Assembly (NCBI GenBank): GCA_016200545.1
Contig: JACQEO010000014.1
Location: 1-64,000, forward strand
From: Deltaproteobacteria bacterium
GTDB lineage: Bacteria > Desulfobacterota > Binatia > UTPRO1
Reading direction: 5' to 3'
DNA length: 64,000 nucleotides
The notes under the pieces were generated by a model. That model ran no database searches and had not been told where the DNA came from. It worked only from the letters and a program-made list of their open reading frames with translations. The position numbers and the translations under genes were made by a program. How positions within the stretch are numbered: position 1 is the stretch's first letter; each line of letters opens with the position of its first letter. Shown here in pieces: positions 12,333 to 20,704 of this stretch.

Positions 12333-14164
12333 CAGAACGCCTGTCCGATGCTGAAGTGGACTTGCCACCCCGCCTCGCCGCGCGGCCGATCGAGAGGAAA
12401 CCCGAGGTCGACCCGCAGCGGACCGACGATCGTACGGTAGCGGACGCCGAAGCCGACTCCGAACTGGAGGTCGTCGAGGGTGTAGCTGAAGGGCGACTCG
12501 CGGACCTCACCGGCGTCGAAAAAGACGACGCCTCCGAGGTCTCGATAGACGGGCGTCCGGAACTCGAGGTTCCACTCGAGGACGCTACGCCCGCCGAGCG
12601 GCGATCCCCCACTCGTGAGCGGTCCGACTTTGTAGCGCGCGTATCCACGTGTGCTGTTGATCCCGCCGGCGAAGAAGCGCCGGAAGATCGGCAGCTCGCG
12701 ATCCCCCCCGATACCATCGCCGCCCCCGATGCGAACGCGACCGGCGAGGACGCGTGTCGCAAAGACCGGCACGTATCGCTTCGCCTCGAAGACCACCCGA
12801 TAGAAGGAGAAGTCGCCGCCCCACGGGCCGCCCGCCTGCTCGCCGGTGAAGTTCAGCACGCTCCCCTGGTGCGGATCGAGAAGGTCGACCGTGGTGTTGC
12901 GCTCGACGAGGGCGGTCACGCTCGAGACGATGCCGCGCGCCTTGAAGTCGTCGAGACGCGCCTTGGTCTCGTCCGGCACGTTACTGGTGTCGTCGTATTC
13001 GAGGTTGTAACCGAGCGCCGCGTGTACGTCCGGCAGGAAGCGGCGCTCGATCTGTGGAGCGAGGCGAACGCGCGCGACGGTGAAGCCCGGCTCGTCCTCG
13101 CGCTCCTGGGTGAGCGGTACCACGAACGTCTGCTGCGGATGCAGGAAATACGGCTGGCGGAACTCCCCTTCCACCGCCTGGGTGATGGACGACCCCTTCA
13201 GGCGGAACCCGAGTTGCCGTCCGCCGCCGAGGAAGTCGTAGTGCTGCCAGCGCACCTCGCCGCGGAACTCGTCCTCCAGGCCGTAACCGGCGCCGATCTT
13301 CACCTCACGTGGCGGACCCTCGGCGACGGTGATCGCCACGTCGACCACGCCGCTCTGTGCGTCGAGATTGACCGGCTTCACGGCGACCGAGCGGAAGAGG
13401 TGAAGGCCGAAAACGTTCGCCTGCGTCTTCTCGATCTTGCGCGGGTCGTACGCATCCCCCGGACGGTACCGCAACTCGCGCGTGATCAGTCGTTCCTCGA
13501 TCGTCTCGTTGCCGGTCACCGCCGTCGCACCGAACACGGCCGGGATGCCGCGGGTGATCGTGTAGGTGACGGCCGCGCGCTCGGACGTGGTGTCGACGAC
13601 CGCGGCCTTGGTAACGTGCACGTAGGCAAAGCCGCGCTGTCGAAAGTATGCCTCGAGGCGCGCGCGGCTCTCGTCGTACGCGGCCTGGGTGAAGACCGCG
13701 TCCGGCGGCAACGTGACCTCGCCACGGAGCGCGCGCTCCTCCTCGGCGCTCGGCGTGAAGTCCGTGGTCACGAGCCGCACGGCGTCGAGACGCACCGCGC
13801 GTCCCTCGTCGACGCGCAGCACGATCGTCATCGCGTCGCCGTCGATCTCGAGATCGTGGGTGACGGCGGCCTCGTAGTGACCCGACTCGCGCAGCACCGT
13901 CCGCACCCGCTCGAGGTCGCTGCGGAAGATCTGCGGGTTGAAGACGACCCGGCTACGCCACCGCGCCCAGAGGTGGTACCATGGCGGTAACTTCGTCAAC
14001 ATCGCGTCGCGGAGCGTGCTCGCCGCCACCGCTCTCGCGCCCTCGACGCGGATCGCGCGCACCGTGTAGACAGCGCCCGCCGGCAGCTCGTCGACCGTCA
14101 CCGCCGCGACGTCGCAGGCGATCAGCAAGGCGATCAGTCCCGCCACCATCGCCCGCAGCCGCAT
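12332..14164 (-). CDS. tamA: TamA-like Omp85 outer-membrane assembly protein
   Basis: Omp85-superfamily barrel protein of 610 aa (E. coli TamA is about 577). A signal peptide spans about 1-22 (ALLIACDVAA). POTRA repeats occupy roughly 30-270, and a 16-strand barrel occupies the rest. The lid-loop motif appears as GGINSTRGY (RGF/RGY type). The last residue is Phe in SIGQAF, as expected for an outer-membrane barrel. tamB follows with an ATGA overlap, which supports a TAM rather than a BAM role. The lytic transglycosylase gene lies 54 bases upstream on the same strand. Confidence 0.92.
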   Translation of the reverse strand: MRLRAMVAGLIALLIACDVAAVTVDELPAGAVYTVRAIRVEGARAVAASTLRDAMLTKLPPWYHLWARWRSRVVFNPQIFRSDLERVRTVLRESGHYEAAVTHDLEIDGDAMTIVLRVDEGRAVRLDAVRLVTTDFTPSAEEERALRGEVTLPPDAVFTQAAYDESRARLEAYFRQRGFAYVHVTKAAVVDTTSERAAVTYTITRGIPAVFGATAVTGNETIEERLITRELRYRPGDAYDPRKIEKTQANVFGLHLFRSVAVKPVNLDAQSGVVDVAITVAEGPPREVKIGAGYGLEDEFRGEVRWQHYDFLGGGRQLGFRLKGSSITQAVEGEFRQPYFLHPQQTFVVPLTQEREDEPGFTVARVRLAPQIERRFLPDVHAALGYNLEYDDTSNVPDETKARLDDFKARGIVSSVTALVERNTTVDLLDPHQGSVLNFTGEQAGGPWGGDFSFYRVVFEAKRYVPVFATRVLAGRVRIGGGDGIGGDRELPIFRRFFAGGINSTRGYARYKVGPLTSGGSPLGGRSVLEWNLEFRTPVYRDLGGVVFFDAGEVRESPFSYTLDDLQFGVGFGVRYRTIVGPLRVDLGFPLDRPRGEAGWQVHFSIGQAF

Positions 14165-14218
14165 CGGCGGGATTATCCCCCGCCATCAACCGACGGGCAA
14201 AGTCGCGCGCGCCGTACT

Positions 14219-14869
14219 TCAGGAACGAGGCAACGGCGCGCCGTCGGGCGACGTGGTCGTCGCTTCCGCGAGCGCGCGATAGACGGCCAAGACGCGCTCA
14301 GCGTACCGGCGCGGTACCGGCGCACCCCGCTCGAGCCGACGCCGCACACGGCTCGGTCCGAGGTTGTACGCCGCGAGCGCGGTCGTGCGATCGGGGAACT
14401 GACCCTCGAGGTGTCGCAGGTAGCGCAGACCGACGGCGACGTTCGTCTGCGGATCACGGAGACGCGCGGCGCGCGGCGACTCTCCTCTCGCCGACTCGCC
14501 GGCGACCGCGACGCTGCGTGCCGCCTCCGGTCGGATCTGGAGCAAACCGACCGCGCCTTGAGACGAGACCGCGTTCGCGCGGAAGTTGCTTTCGATCTTG
14601 ATCAGCGCGAGCGCGTAGAGCGGGTCGAGGTGCAGCGCGCGGCTCTCGCTGTGGACGATCTGCGCGAGCTCCGCCGCTTGCACGCGGCTCGCGCCTTCGG
14701 CCCGCAACAGCCGCACGAGCGCCGCGATCTCCTCGGGCGTCCAGTGGACGCGCTCGCCGGAGCGAACGTCGGCCGGCAGACCGGCGTCGACGTTGGCGAC
14801 CCTCGGCATGAGAGTCGCGAACAGCGCCAGGGCGGCGACCGCTGCGATGTACCGGAGCAATCGAGTCAC
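14219..14869 (-). CDS. SLT-type lytic transglycosylase
   Basis: Predicted periplasmic peptidoglycan lytic transglycosylase, glycoside hydrolase family 23 (216 aa). An N-terminal hydrophobic segment (about 5-20) acts as signal or anchor. The catalytic Glu is in LIKIESNF, followed by SSQGAVGLLQI and AAYNLGPSRV, the three diagnostic SLT motifs. The GTG start at 14869 is the only one that keeps the signal segment. An AT-rich TATAAA just upstream could be a -10 box, with a poor -35. It heads the minus-strand group with tamA and tamB, so cell-wall opening and outer-membrane assembly may be co-expressed. Confidence 0.88.
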   Translation of the reverse strand: MTRLLRYIAAVAALALFATLMPRVANVDAGLPADVRSGERVHWTPEEIAALVRLLRAEGASRVQAAELAQIVHSESRALHLDPLYALALIKIESNFRANAVSSQGAVGLLQIRPEAARSVAVAGESARGESPRAARLRDPQTNVAVGLRYLRHLEGQFPDRTTALAAYNLGPSRVRRRLERGAPVPRRYAERVLAVYRALAEATTTSPDGAPLPRS

Positions 14870-15175
14870 GTGCGCACTTTATATGCGGAAGAGCCCTTGA
14901 GCGAACGCCGCGCGACGCTTGTAGTGTCGTTCCCGTGACGCTTCTACCGAGCCGAAGAACGGCACTCCAAGTGTAACTAATTGATTCTTAGTTCATCCAT
15001 CGGCCGATTGCCGCGGCATTGGGCTTGCTTCTGGAGTCCGCACGGAGCTGTGGCCAACCCGGTGTCTGGCATTGCTGACGTGTTTGCCTGAACATGCATC
15101 ATGCGACATTGCGAGATTGTGGCACAAGCGCATGATATGACTGGATTTCGAGCGTCTCCAGGAAAAACTATTTTC
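14870..15175. other. AT-richer intergenic region
   Basis: This gap separates the divergent transglycosylase and secreted-protein genes and is noticeably less GC-rich than the rest of the window. I see a short inverted repeat (AACTAA / TTAGTT, near 14972-14990) but no convincing ORF or RNA gene. It probably holds regulatory sequence for the promoter at 15176. Confidence 0.4.
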
Positions 15176-15205
15176 TTGACAGAGCAGACGCGAGGCTCTT
15201 ATAGT
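15176..15205 (+). promoter_or_regulatory. Sigma70-type promoter for the secreted protein gene
   Basis: Perfect TTGACA at 15176-15181, an 18-base spacer and TATAGT at 15200-15205, in an AT-richer stretch. The predicted start near 15212 gives an unusually long leader of about 280 bases before the ATG at 15496. Confidence 0.7.
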
Positions 15206-15495
15206 TGCCTCGCATTCAGAGACAGGTGTCCCGAGGTGCCGTACCACGATGTGTCGCATCACCTTTTCTTGTGGGCGCTTCTACCGTGATCGCGTGCGAG
15301 CGATCGTCGTAGTCGATGGACGCTCGCATGAGCAGAGAAGTGCAATGACGGACGGCAGGGCGGTTCGGTCTTTGGGAGCTGAGCGCTGAACGAAAGCCGA
15401 TGATGACCAAACGTACGTCTCTCCGGTGTGTCGTGGACTGCACCAACGTGCGTTCTGATCGCCATCCCCAACCACCCCTACGAAGGAGGGTAACC

Positions 15496-16167
15496 ATGAA
15501 GAAACAACTGCTAGGTGGCCTGGCAGCCGCCGTGCTGGTCGTCGGCGTTTCGGCCAGCGCGGTACATGCCCAGTGCGCATTCCAACATCCAGTTGCGGCA
15601 GGGAAGTTCGCGGGCTCTTTCGTGCAAGCCTTCGTTTCCTGCGGCAACGTCGGCGGCAACTCGCCGAACTCGAACGCAGGCGGCGGTGCCGCGCCTGCCT
15701 GCAAGCCTCCGGAGACCTTTGCGCAACAGGCCGGATCGCCCTCGGGCAGCTGGAAGTGGGGGGCGAAGGGTGTCGCCTCGATCTCGTTGAAGTCCATAAA
15801 GCAGGCGCCGCCGGTTCCCGCCGTCAGCCCGGCGGATTCGTCCGACGTCAAGATCGCGCTCAAGGGGGCGGGCCTCGAGTATTCCCCCGGAGTCCCCGTG
15901 AACAGCAGCTCCGGCGCTCTCTCGACGGTCACCCGCGCGACCTTCAATGATCGGACATCGGGCGACGTCACCGTCGTCGACTTCCCGGTCAATTTCCCTC
16001 TCACCGTGGTCAACGGCGCGGTGAAGTTGAAGACCACCGCGGACACGCAGTTGAATGCCGACACCCTCGCCGGTCTGCCGCATTGCACGAGCCTGGAGGT
16101 CGTCCACAACACCATCGTCGACGAGAACGGCAACGCGTTCGGAAACATCGGTATCTTCAACCCGTAA
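15496..16167 (+). CDS. Secreted protein of unknown function
   Basis: A 223-aa protein with a clear signal peptide (MKKQLLGGLAAAVLVVG), predicted to be cleaved after AVHA, leaving a mature protein beginning QCAFQHP. The mature part is small-residue-rich (Gly/Ser/Asn/Pro/Val), has four cysteines and no transmembrane segment. I recognise no family. A frame-matched start at 15400 would bury the signal peptide, whereas AGGAGGG lies at the right distance before 15496. A strong promoter 290 bases upstream and a perfect 14-bp-stem terminator downstream suggest high expression. It is likely an abundant periplasmic, surface or extracellular protein. Confidence 0.8.
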   Translation: MKKQLLGGLAAAVLVVGVSASAVHAQCAFQHPVAAGKFAGSFVQAFVSCGNVGGNSPNSNAGGGAAPACKPPETFAQQAGSPSGSWKWGAKGVASISLKSIKQAPPVPAVSPADSSDVKIALKGAGLEYSPGVPVNSSSGALSTVTRATFNDRTSGDVTVVDFPVNFPLTVVNGAVKLKTTADTQLNADTLAGLPHCTSLEVVHNTIVDENGNAFGNIGIFNP

Positions 16168-16211
16168 GCAGCTCTCGGCGAGCAGGCGGCTTTTCGCCTG
16201 AACGTCCTCGC

Positions 16212-16250
16212 GAGGCCATCCGCCGTCCACGGCGGATGGCCTCTTTGTTT
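16212..16250 (+). terminator. Strong rho-independent terminator
   Basis: A perfect 14-bp stem (16212-16225 with 16230-16243) has a TCCA loop and is followed by TTTGTTT. It lies 45 bases after the stop of the secreted-protein gene. The PKD lipoprotein gene starts 14 bases beyond it, so that gene needs readthrough or its own promoter. Confidence 0.92.
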
Positions 16251-16263
16251 GTGGAGGTGTGAG

Positions 16264-16779
16264 ATGGCCATTGGGTATTGGTTTGCGATCGGCGTGGCAG
16301 TGCTCGCCGGCTGTCACCGCTCCGAGTCTCCGGGCTCCGGCGCGCGTCCGTCTCCGTCTCCGGTACCGACCATCGAGGTATCGTCGAGGCAGGCAGCGCC
16401 CCCCGCCGCCGACGACGCGGCGAACGACAACGACGACGACAAGCCGATGGGGCCGGAGTTCGAGATCGACGCCGACGCCAACTGGTATCTCGGGTTCCCC
16501 CCGATGACCGTGACCTTCACCGCGAAGGCGCTGAACGGCGCGCCACCTTTCACGTACACCTGGCACTTCGCGGACGGGTCGCCCGACGGTACCGGAGAGT
16601 GGATCGAGCATACCTACGTCGAGCTCGGTGCGTACCAACCCTTCGTCGAAGGTAAGGACGCGAACGGGGAGCTCTCCCAAGTCAGCTTCTTCGTCAGGGT
16701 CGTCACGCTCGAGGACTGGGCTCGGATAAAAGAGGTCGATCCGGCGCTCTTGAGAGCCACGCCCTCTCCGACGCCGTAA
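16264..16779 (+). CDS. PKD-domain lipoprotein
   Basis: A 171-aa predicted lipoprotein with a short signal ending in the lipobox LAGC. A Ser/Pro- and Asp/Asn-rich linker follows, then one PKD-like beta-sandwich (about 80-155) with PPMTVTFTA, TYTWHFADGS and the closing EHTYVELGAY. PKD domains usually bind glycans or proteins at the surface. GGAGGTG lies just before the ATG at 16264, which decides the start over an upstream TTG. Its 3' part overlaps, antisense, the end of the long membrane-protein gene on the other strand. The preceding terminator suggests only low-level cotranscription with the secreted protein. Confidence 0.8.
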   Translation: MAIGYWFAIGVAVLAGCHRSESPGSGARPSPSPVPTIEVSSRQAAPPAADDAANDNDDDKPMGPEFEIDADANWYLGFPPMTVTFTAKALNGAPPFTYTWHFADGSPDGTGEWIEHTYVELGAYQPFVEGKDANGELSQVSFFVRVVTLEDWARIKEVDPALLRATPSPTP

Positions 16780-18797
16780 ATGCGCAGCGGTAGAAACCGC
16801 GTGACGCTGTGCGACGGCGTCGTGTCCGCGGGAGCATCCGGGACGACGATCGCGAGATCGAGATCGGGTTCTTGGGGTTGCAGTACGACACCGCTGAGGT
16901 CGCCTCTCGATCCGTAACGCAGCCCGATCCAAATCACGGGGCGTCCGCTGGCAACCAAGCCTCGCATGATGCCACGCCACCGCTGCCCGCCCTCGCGTAG
17001 CATCAGCGTCTCGCGCCCGGTTGCGAGCCAGAGCGGCACCTGCAGCTGTACGTCGGCGAGCTCGCGGTCGATGGCGACGATGGCATGCTCCGGCAGGCGG
17101 TCGGCGATCGCGGCGACGGCAGCGAGATTCCCTTCGTAATACGGTTGGCCGCGCGCCGGGATGATCGCACGGACCTCGAGGCCGACGACGACGGCCATGA
17201 GCGCGATCGCCAAGGCAGCGGCGCCGCGGCGCGAAGAGGCGCCGAGCCAGGTGAGCGCGGCGCTTCCGGCGATCGCGATGCCGGGCACGACGATCGGAAG
17301 GAAGCGGCGGATCGCCCACGGCTGATACGGCGAGATGCGCGGATTCAGCCCGAACACGATCACCTCGAGAAGCCAGACGAACACCGCGACGCGCAGGGCT
17401 TCCCCGCCACGACGCCACACCACGGGCGCACCGAGGACGGCAAGCGCGAGGAGCGGCCACGAGCAGTACGCCGCAAGCCAGGAAAGAGCACGCCACGGAA
17501 AGATCAGTCCCCCGATGCGGACGTACACCACGACGCCGACTACGAGGGCGAGCGGGGCGAGCAGCCTGAGCGTTCCGCGCACCAGGCCGATACCCGAGCG
17601 ATGCCCGGCGACGGCGGCTGCGAGCAGCAGCAGCGCCAGCACGGCGGTTGCCGCCCACAAGCGTCCGCTCTCGCGGGCGGCCGTCAGCCAAGGAAGGATC
17701 GCGAGGTAGTGGAGGCCCATGTCGTTCCGAAGATACGCGAGATGATGGCTCGGTGAGCGTGCTGCGATGAACGCGGCGATACCGACCAGCGGAACGAGCC
17801 CGGCAATCAAAGGGAGGAGCGGCACCCGCATCCGTGTCCACGCCCACGTCAGCACACCCGCCGCGCCGAGAAACAGAAACGTCTCGGTGCGCGCCAGTCC
17901 GGCGATGCCGAAGACCGCGCCGGCGAGCAGCGCCAGGCGGACGTCGCGATCGGTCGCCGCCCGCTGCAGGAACACGAGTCCGCTCCAAATCGCCGCGGCC
18001 GCGAGCGGCTCCGGCATCGCGAACTTCGCGAACCACCAGAACGCGAAGTTCGCGATCAGCACCCCCGCCGTCGCGGCGGCGGTGGCGAGACCCATTGTCT
18101 CACCCGCGAACAGCACGACGGCCCACACGGCAAGCGCCGCGAAGAGCGGCGCCGCGAGCAGGCTCGCCGTCGCACCGCCCATGGTGCTCAAGATCGCCGT
18201 CCAAACCGGCAACAACGGAAAGAAGGCCGGCGTCGCGATGGCGTCGGCGAGCGTCCGCATCAGCAGCCCGCCGGGCAGCCGGATGAACGGACCGACGCCG
18301 TGCCACCCGACGCTGGGAAAAATTCCCTCGGCGCTGCCCGCCGGCAGCAACGGAACGACCGTCTCCGGCACCGAGAAGCTGCCGGCGCGAGCGAGATGCA
18401 CGCCGGCGTTGACGTACATCGTCGAGTCGGAGGCGGCGATCACGGTCTCGTACGGCGGCCAGCTCCACAGCACGGTCGCGAACGCGGCCACGGCGGCGAG
18501 CACCTGTACGGAGCGATCGGCCGCCGGATGGGCGGCACGCCGCGTTTCGGCGCGGGGTCGTCGACCGAGTACGACGCAGAGCGCGCTCGTCCCGGCAACC
18601 GCTGCCAGCAGCGTCACGAGCGAGAAGCGACCGACTTCACCGAGCACGAGCCCGGCCACCGAGCCGATCGTGATCCCGATCCAGATCCTCGCAAAAAGAT
18701 CCAGCGGTGCCGAGGTGGCGCGTGCCACGGCCCAGCCGGGCACGTAACAGAGCACCAGGACTAGCGCGACGGTCGCGCTCGCGCCGGCCGCGCTCAA
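16614..18797 (-). CDS. Polytopic GT39-like glycosyltransferase
   Basis: Integral membrane protein (about 727 aa) with roughly a dozen hydrophobic helices and an early extracytoplasmic acidic loop (ASDSTMYVNAG). This layout resembles GT-C/GT39-type transferases that take sugars from polyprenyl-phosphate donors. A soluble C-terminal part follows the helices. The proposed TTG start at 18797 overlaps the stop of the upstream gene as TTGA; the open frame further upstream lies inside that gene and does not look like coding sequence here. The last ~55 codons run antisense through the PKD lipoprotein gene, an overlap of 166 bp, so the true C-terminus deserves checking. The donor and acceptor are unknown. 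Confidence 0.7.
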   Translation of the reverse strand: MSAAGASATVALVLVLCYVPGWAVARATSAPLDLFARIWIGITIGSVAGLVLGEVGRFSLVTLLAAVAGTSALCVVLGRRPRAETRRAAHPAADRSVQVLAAVAAFATVLWSWPPYETVIAASDSTMYVNAGVHLARAGSFSVPETVVPLLPAGSAEGIFPSVGWHGVGPFIRLPGGLLMRTLADAIATPAFFPLLPVWTAILSTMGGATASLLAAPLFAALAVWAVVLFAGETMGLATAAATAGVLIANFAFWWFAKFAMPEPLAAAAIWSGLVFLQRAATDRDVRLALLAGAVFGIAGLARTETFLFLGAAGVLTWAWTRMRVPLLPLIAGLVPLVGIAAFIAARSPSHHLAYLRNDMGLHYLAILPWLTAARESGRLWAATAVLALLLLAAAVAGHRSGIGLVRGTLRLLAPLALVVGVVVYVRIGGLIFPWRALSWLAAYCSWPLLALAVLGAPVVWRRGGEALRVAVFVWLLEVIVFGLNPRISPYQPWAIRRFLPIVVPGIAIAGSAALTWLGASSRRGAAALAIALMAVVVGLEVRAIIPARGQPYYEGNLAAVAAIADRLPEHAIVAIDRELADVQLQVPLWLATGRETLMLREGGQRWRGIMRGLVASGRPVIWIGLRYGSRGDLSGVVLQPQEPDLDLAIVVPDAPADTTPSHSVTRFLPLRIYGVGEGVALKSAGSTSFIRAQSSSVTTLTKKLTWESSPFASLPSTKGWYAPSST

Positions 18798-19204
18798 CGG
18801 GAGGTGGGCGAGGCGTCGGGCGCGCTCGAAGCCACGGGGCTCGGCGCCGCCATCCCCTCCATATGCTTGCGATAGTTGTCCATGACCTCGTGTTGGATGA
18901 TCTTCCCCGCCGCCGCCATTCCGTCGGGCACCGAGCGCTTGGCGTTCGCCGGATCGGCGAAGTAGTCGTTCACCAGGGAACGCCAGCGCTCGAAGTCCGT
19001 GTGCGAAGACGACGGCAGCCACACGCGCACGTCGTGGCGCTTTTGGAGGCTCACGGCATCGAGATAGCCGACGATGTAGCCGCGCTGAAAATTCTCACCG
19101 AAGCCGCGCCATGCGTCCAAAAGGGTGTACCCGGACGCGACGGTCGCCGCCATGCAGAAGCCCGCGAACCACGCCAAGGCTGCCGTCCCCATGATGCGTC
19201 GCAT
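18794..19204 (-). CDS. Small exported protein of unknown function
   Basis: A 136-aa protein with an N-terminal signal peptide or anchor (MRRIMGTAALAWFAGFCMAA) and a soluble remainder. GYIVGYLDAV and a later NDYFADPANAK..DGMAAAG region loosely recall the layout of Rap1a/Tai-type small periplasmic proteins, but the cysteines of that family are missing, so I do not assign it. GGAGG lies 7 bases before the ATG at 19204, which is therefore preferred to an upstream in-frame ATG. Its stop overlaps the proposed TTG start of the downstream membrane transferase, suggesting coupling. Confidence 0.65.
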   Translation of the reverse strand: MRRIMGTAALAWFAGFCMAATVASGYTLLDAWRGFGENFQRGYIVGYLDAVSLQKRHDVRVWLPSSSHTDFERWRSLVNDYFADPANAKRSVPDGMAAAGKIIQHEVMDNYRKHMEGMAAPSPVASSAPDASPTSR

Positions 19205-19255
19205 ATCGAATCCTCCGCCTCGCCCTCGATCCATTACTCAGCGCTCACCGAACCG

Positions 19256-20704
19256 TCAATCCCGGTTGCCGGCACGCGACGACGCCAGCGCCCGCTTGAG
19301 GAGGGTCAGATCGTCGGCGCGAATCGCACCCACCGCGATGCTCGTCGCGACGAAGAGCGCGCTCGCCACGAGCGCCACGAGCGGCGCCGGCCCGGGCAAC
19401 CGCATGCCGGCGAGCGCGAGCACGAGCGCGGCCACGATCGGTCGACCCAGCGGCCGAATGCAGGCGACGACCTCGGCGCGGATCGCTGGCAGCAGGACGA
19501 GCATCACCTGCGCCAGGACACCCGCCGCCAACGAGACCGCGGCGGCGCCGACGAAACCGAGCCGCGGCACGACGACGAGCGAGAGCCCGACCGTGACGAG
19601 CGAGCTTGCGGCATTGATCACGAGGAGCACGCGCTCGAGCCCGCGCGCGATCAGGAGATTGGTGAACACTGAGCCCGTCGCCGCGAGCAACGCGAGCCAG
19701 ATCGAGATCTGCAGCGCCGGCGCGGCGGGGAGGTAGCGCGCGCCGAAGAGCACCGCGATGAGCGTCGGCGCGGCGATCGAGACGGCGACGATCACCGTCA
19801 GCGCCAGCAAGCCGAGCCAGCGGATCACGCGCACGCTGAGCGCGCGCTGCGCGTCGCGGGCGGCGACGTCGTAGGCGGAGAGCGTCGGCAGGAGCACCAG
19901 CATCAGCGCCTCGGGAAGGAGCGCGAACGCCTCGGCGAGGCGCGAGCCGGCCGCGAGGTAGCCGCTCTGCTCGGCGCCGGCGAGACTGAGGACGACGAGC
20001 TGCCCCACGCGCAGCGTGACCGTCAGGAGCACCGCGTTCAGCGCCAGTGCCCAGCCGGAGCGCGCCAGCGTCGCGGTGACGGCGTTTCGCCAACGCGGCC
20101 GCACGCGCCGCGCGCGGCGCGCGATCGTCGCGGCGGCGAGCGAGGTTCCGAGCTGCCCGGCGCACCACGCACCGACCACCCCCGACAACCCCAGGTCGAG
20201 GGCGCGCGCGACCGCGAGCATCGCCGCGAACGCCGTGACGTTGGCGAGCGCGACGATGCAGAGCCATTCGAGGCGCTGCTCGGTGCGGAAGATGGCGCGC
20301 AGCACCGCGCCGCTCGCCGCCACCAGCCCGGCGGCGGCGAACAACAGCGCCCCGAGGTCGATCGGCAGCAGACGCCTCCCCACGACGACGAGCAGCACGC
20401 CCCCCGCGGTCGCGAACACCAGGCGCATCGCGAGCGCGCCGTCGACCAGCCGGGCGACGTCGCCGGCCGTCCGCTGCGCCAGCAGCCGCACCAGCACCGG
20501 CTCCTGGCCGAACTCGACACCGAGCTGCACGAACGCCAGCAGCGCCATGAGCCCGGCATACCGCCCGAAGCCCTCCGCCCCGAGCGTGCGCGCGATCACC
20601 AGCAACAGCAGCATCGCCCCGCCCTTCTCGATCGCGGTGGCGGTGAGCGCGAAGGCGGTCGCGCGCGCGGTACGACGCGGATCGAGAGCGGCCGATCCGG
20701 TCAC
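19256..20704 (-). CDS. Oligosaccharide flippase (Wzx/MATE-like)
   Basis: A 482-aa membrane protein with about 12-14 hydrophobic helices, in the polysaccharide_synt/MVF family. Such proteins flip undecaprenyl-linked glycan units across the inner membrane. Family features include an early IARTLGAEGFGRYAGLMALLAF helix pair and paired small-residue-rich helices throughout. The GTG start at 20704 overlaps the methyltransferase stop as GTGA. A longer open frame upstream lies inside the methyltransferase gene. Glycosyltransferases and methyltransferases on both sides place it in a surface-polysaccharide pathway. Confidence 0.85.
   Translation of the reverse strand: MTGSAALDPRRTARATAFALTATAIEKGGAMLLLLVIARTLGAEGFGRYAGLMALLAFVQLGVEFGQEPVLVRLLAQRTAGDVARLVDGALAMRLVFATAGGVLLVVVGRRLLPIDLGALLFAAAGLVAASGAVLRAIFRTEQRLEWLCIVALANVTAFAAMLAVARALDLGLSGVVGAWCAGQLGTSLAAATIARRARRVRPRWRNAVTATLARSGWALALNAVLLTVTLRVGQLVVLSLAGAEQSGYLAAGSRLAEAFALLPEALMLVLLPTLSAYDVAARDAQRALSVRVIRWLGLLALTVIVAVSIAAPTLIAVLFGARYLPAAPALQISIWLALLAATGSVFTNLLIARGLERVLLVINAASSLVTVGLSLVVVPRLGFVGAAAVSLAAGVLAQVMLVLLPAIRAEVVACIRPLGRPIVAALVLALAGMRLPGPAPLVALVASALFVATSIAVGAIRADDLTLLKRALASSRAGNRD

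Noticed and set aside
15248-15388. 46-codon ORF in the leader of the secreted-protein gene
   Set aside because: There is no Shine-Dalgarno and no homologue I recognise. It is kept only as part of the leader observation, not annotated as a gene.
15400-15495. Upstream in-frame start for the secreted protein
   Set aside because: It would place 32 mostly polar residues before an otherwise perfect signal peptide, and the strong Shine-Dalgarno belongs to the ATG at 15496.
18794-19204. Assignment of the small exported protein to the Rap1a/Tai immunity family
   Set aside because: Only the general layout fits. The conserved cysteines are missing and no type VI effector gene is nearby.
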